A stretch of 64,000 nucleotides of DNA from Istiophorus platypterus (lineage: Eukaryota; Chordata; Actinopteri; Istiophoriformes; Istiophoridae), in assembly GCA_016859345.1 (NCBI GenBank), contig CM029118.1, forward strand, positions 28,825,501 to 28,889,500, read 5' to 3'. The translations under genes were made by a program, and so were the position numbers. A model generated the notes under the pieces. The model saw nothing but the letters and a program-made list of their open reading frames with translations. It was not told where the DNA came from and searched no databases. Shown here piece after piece: positions 61,346 to 64,000 of the stretch; the stretch's first letter is position 1, and every line of letters starts with the position of its first letter.

Positions 61346-61937
61346 TATATATGTAAATTCATTATATACATATATTGGCCAGGGTGGGCAGTGAGCATAT
61401 TAAGTGAGGAAGTTGACACCACACATCAGGGTTCACATCCTGAGCCCCGCATGGGGCTAGGTTTAAGCAAAAAACTAACTTTGGTTAAGGTTAGAGAAGA
61501 GTCATAGTTTTGATTTAAACACTGATTATCGACTCACATTTTGTGACTTAGCAGAGCGCAGCTGCCAGAGCTTACGCATAACCATATAAAGTTAGGCAGA
61601 TGTTGTATTACAAGATTGTATTGATTGAGTATTAACATTTTTTTTGATTCTTTATGGCAGTAGAAATTGTAATCAGGGTGGGATTTCATTTCCTTCAAGA
61701 TGTATTGGCTGTTGCAAATTAGTTCTATTTAAATGTAATTAATCAATTCATAAAGCTCCCTTGTTTCTAACTCAACCCACTTTTTTTCATTTTCAAAGTT
61801 GAAATCTTCAGCTCCAACTGACAGTGTGAGTGCATCTGTCTACTAAAACTTACTTTAATATACAGCTAAACTGTAACAAAAAATATATCTTGAAGGAAAC
61901 ATAATTGCAAGCATTTTACATTTTGTATATAACGTAG
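60451..61937. other. Gene-free interval with (AT)n
   Basis: (AT)n at 61309-61341. 61380-61570 contains GGGGCTAGGTTTAAGC and TTTGGTTAAGGTTAGAG words suggesting a diverged teleost repeat. No gene supported. Confidence 0.4.
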
Positions 61938-62225
61938 CTGGCATATGTTGATACTTAATATCGCGGGAAAATGTTCACAGACAACAGATTTGTTTTCCAC
62001 CAAAATGTTTCCACCAATAACCACTTGTAGTAACACCAGAGTTATTAAACTTTTTTTAATGGTTTTCTTTGTACTCTAACAGCACTTAGTAAAGGTAAGG
62101 AAAAGATGTTGGTCTGGTTTGATACAGAAAACAAAATTCACAGCGACTTCAGACACAAAATGTTTACTTACATTTGACCACAATCTTACTTCAACCTCAA
62201 CCAAGGTGCTTTTGTTGCCTAAATG
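61938..62225 (+). repeat. Interspersed repeat A, copy 2, left part
   Basis: Homologous to 35855-36160. It is cut by the L2 insertion after TTGCCTAAATG and resumes at 63399 (GACTGTGGATG at about 63418, matching 36163-36174). The last six bases, TAAATG, are the left target-site duplication. Confidence 0.7.
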
Positions 62226-62716
62226 ATGCAGAAAAACTAGTACTTGCTTTCATTACTCTGAGGCTTGGTTATAGCAACTCCCTATTTTCACACTGTCCCA
62301 ATAAAACATTAAATACTCTCCATCTAATTCAGAATACTGCTGCAAGAGTATTGACAAGAACCAGAAAAATAAATCATATCTCTCCTGTGTTAGCTTCTCT
62401 GCATTGGCTCCCTGTGAAATCCAGAATACAATTTAAAATTCTCCTCCTCCTCACCTACAAATCCCTTAATGGTCAGACACCATCCTATCTTAAAGATCTC
62501 ATATTACCTTATTATCCCAGTAGAACACTTCACCCCCAGAATGCAGGTCTACTAGTGGTTCCTAGAGTCTCCACAAGCAGAACAGGAGGCAGAGCCTTCA
62601 GTTATCAGGCTCCTCTGTTGTGGAACCATCTTCCAGTTTGGGACCAGGAGGCAGACGCCATCTCCTTGTTTAAGAGTCGGCTTAAATCCTTCCTCTTTGA
62701 TATATGTTATGGTTAG
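62226..62716 (+). pseudogene. L2 LINE ORF2 C-terminal fragment
   Basis: Open without interruption to a stop at 62714-62716. Reads DAEKLVLAFITLRLGYSNSL, NTAARVLTRTRKINHISPVL, ASLHWLPVKSRIQFKILLLL and SLNGQTPSYLKDLI, then GGRAFSYQAPLLWNHLPV and SLFKSRLKSFLFDICYG. This is the thumb and C-terminal region after the reverse transcriptase catalytic core in L2/CR1-group elements. The endonuclease and the YADD catalytic site are absent through truncation. The open frame extends upstream to 62174 only by running into repeat A. Confidence 0.9.
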
Positions 62717-63398
62717 AACTGGCTCAGGCTCAGCTTGAGCCATCCCCTCACTATGCTGCTATAGGCCTAGACTGCCAGGGACTTCCCATAATGCACCATG
62801 CTACCTTCTCCTCAGCCTCCTCCTCTCTCCTTGTGCACAGTAATATCTCAGAAATGCTTATTCCTAATCATTCTTCTCTCTCCCACAGTTTTGTGCTTTC
62901 TCATCTCTCCTCTTCCTCTTGTCACTTTCTGCAGGTTTTTCTGCCTCTGATGCTCCTGAGTCTGGTTCCATGGCTACAGATCAACTACTGCCCCATGAGC
63001 CTCATAAAAAAACCCACCAATACATCTATTATGATTATAACTATTTTATTTAGTCATATCAATATTATTATTATCCTCTTTAGTATAACTATTACTTTTT
63101 ATTATTAGTCTCATTATTGTCATACATCTTTACATGGTACCTGTATTGTGCTGAGCTCTCTCTCCTCCCTCCTGCCACCCCTCACCCTTCCTCTCCCTCT
63201 CTCCTTCACTCTCATCCCAGCCGGTCGAGGCAGACACCCCCCCCCACCATGAGTGTGGATCTGTTCAACGTTTCTACCCGTTAAAAGGGAGTTTTAGTTG
63301 CCACTATCACCATTAGCTTGCTTATGTGGGAATGTTGGGTCTCTGTAAATATTCATTACGAGGAGTATGGCTCTATATTAATAGAGTTGAATTGAATT
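62226..63398 (+). mobile_element. 5'-truncated L2/Maui-type LINE
   Basis: Contains the C-terminal part of ORF2, a 3' UTR with pyrimidine-rich stretches, the conserved 3' end (AAAAGGGAGTTTTAGTTGCC, GGGAATGTTGGGTCTCTGTAAAT) and a short TTGAATTGAAT tail. TAAATG occurs on both sides (62220-62225 and 63399-63404) as a target-site duplication. The 5' truncation is normal for LINE insertion by target-primed reverse transcription. The readable ORF suggests a relatively young insertion compared with other relics here. Confidence 0.85.
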
Positions 63399-63520
63399 AA
63401 ATGCACCAAAAGATGGGACTGTGGATGTGAACTCTGATCACCATCCATCTCCTGGGTGCTTTTATCAAATGCAGCACTATTAATTAATAAAGTGCTACAT
63501 TTTATGTGTTACAGTTTAAT
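63399..63520 (+). repeat. Interspersed repeat A, copy 2, right part
   Basis: Continues copy 2 after the L2: GATGGGACTGTGGATG and, weakly, AATAAAGTGCTACATTTTA, compared with AATAAATGTAGTGCTTCATTTA in copy 1 (about 36237-36258). The right end is uncertain. Confidence 0.5.
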
Positions 63521-64000
63521 TTTACACAAATGAAAATTCTAGGAGACATGGTTGGACAGTGATGGTGAAATGACTTGAGGTACTTGCACAGATTTCACAT
63601 CAAGTTCCCTCTAAAGTCACAAAAGGCTTTTTTAAACAATTTTTTACATATGTAGTGCTACAACTCAAGACCTAAACAAAGCCCTTCAGAGATACTCACA
63701 GTTACTGAAATTAGAAAGTTGAATGTAACGAGAACCAAAAGGAAGCAGGGATATTGAACATTTCTGTTAAGACAGTTAATGAAGGCACCTAACGATGAGA
63801 GGATGAGAAATGTCTCCTTCACTCTTCCACTTACCTCCAGACCTTGATCTTTCTCTACAATATCACAAGAGGTTTGTTTTGTGTGCCCTGGTTACAAACG
63901 ACTCATGTAATAGTGAAAAGATAAATGAAGGAAAGTGGAATAGTAGATGGACTCTAAGGAAGTGTGATGGGAATCAGATGCAAGACAATAACAGGCCAGT
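63521..64000. other. Unassigned right edge
   Basis: AT-rich unique-looking sequence. Nothing recognised. Confidence 0.4.

Noticed and set aside
1..64000. CRISPR arrays, operons, bacterial terminators or phage genes
   Set aside because: No regularly spaced repeats with unique spacers, no dense coding, and repeat families typical of a vertebrate nuclear genome.

Overview
This window looks like non-coding nuclear DNA from a ray-finned fish, probably a percomorph teleost. The evidence is the mix of repeats: an L2/Maui-type LINE with a GAATT tail, several Tc1-like transposons, a degraded Ty3/gypsy element, a non-autonomous DNA transposon rich in AAGTAC and ACTT, a LINE/SINE 3' end tailed with ATGGATGG, and very dense (CA)n, (AT)n and other microsatellites. 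All repeat names come from familiarity with teleost repeats and from conceptual translation. No database was searched. I see no intact protein-coding gene and no convincing conserved host exon. Nearly all longer open frames are microsatellite read-through or chance.

Layout. 1-5.3 kb: a CpG-rich patch (225-515), then mostly unremarkable AT-rich DNA with one probable interspersed repeat. 5.3-8.2 kb: the most unusual part. It has a perfect 118-bp palindrome (5443-5560). Next comes a 2.4-kb interval bounded by inverted repeats of about 115 bp (5820-5938 and 8115-8228). Inside are two hammerhead-ribozyme-like motifs in opposite orientation and a broken frame resembling a YqaJ/lambda-exonuclease domain. 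8.2-16.7 kb: microsatellites, a hAT-like non-autonomous transposon (10717-11212) and another common teleost repeat (about 15500-16010). 16.7-18.9 kb: a Ty3/gypsy relic with LTR, broken gag, the end of RT plus RNase H, and the integrase zinc finger. 18.9-30 kb: two Tc1-like relics (23286-24065 and 28925-29960), both with transposase on the minus strand, and a second hAT-like copy in reverse orientation. 30-42.6 kb: diverged repeats, a minisatellite-like array (34243-34710), a candidate promoter/first exon (about 40500-40641), a LINE/SINE tail (41410-41590) and a third Tc1 relic (42365-42600). 42.6-61.9 kb: the least repeat-rich part apart from long microsatellites. It holds several homeodomain-core-rich segments that look like candidate conserved enhancers (for example 48140-48540 and 55310-55560). 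61.9-63.5 kb: an L2 LINE 3' end inserted into an older repeat, with a 6-bp target-site duplication.

No genes work together here. The window is best read as intergenic or intronic sequence whose structure comes from transposon decay, microsatellite expansion and possibly a few regulatory elements.
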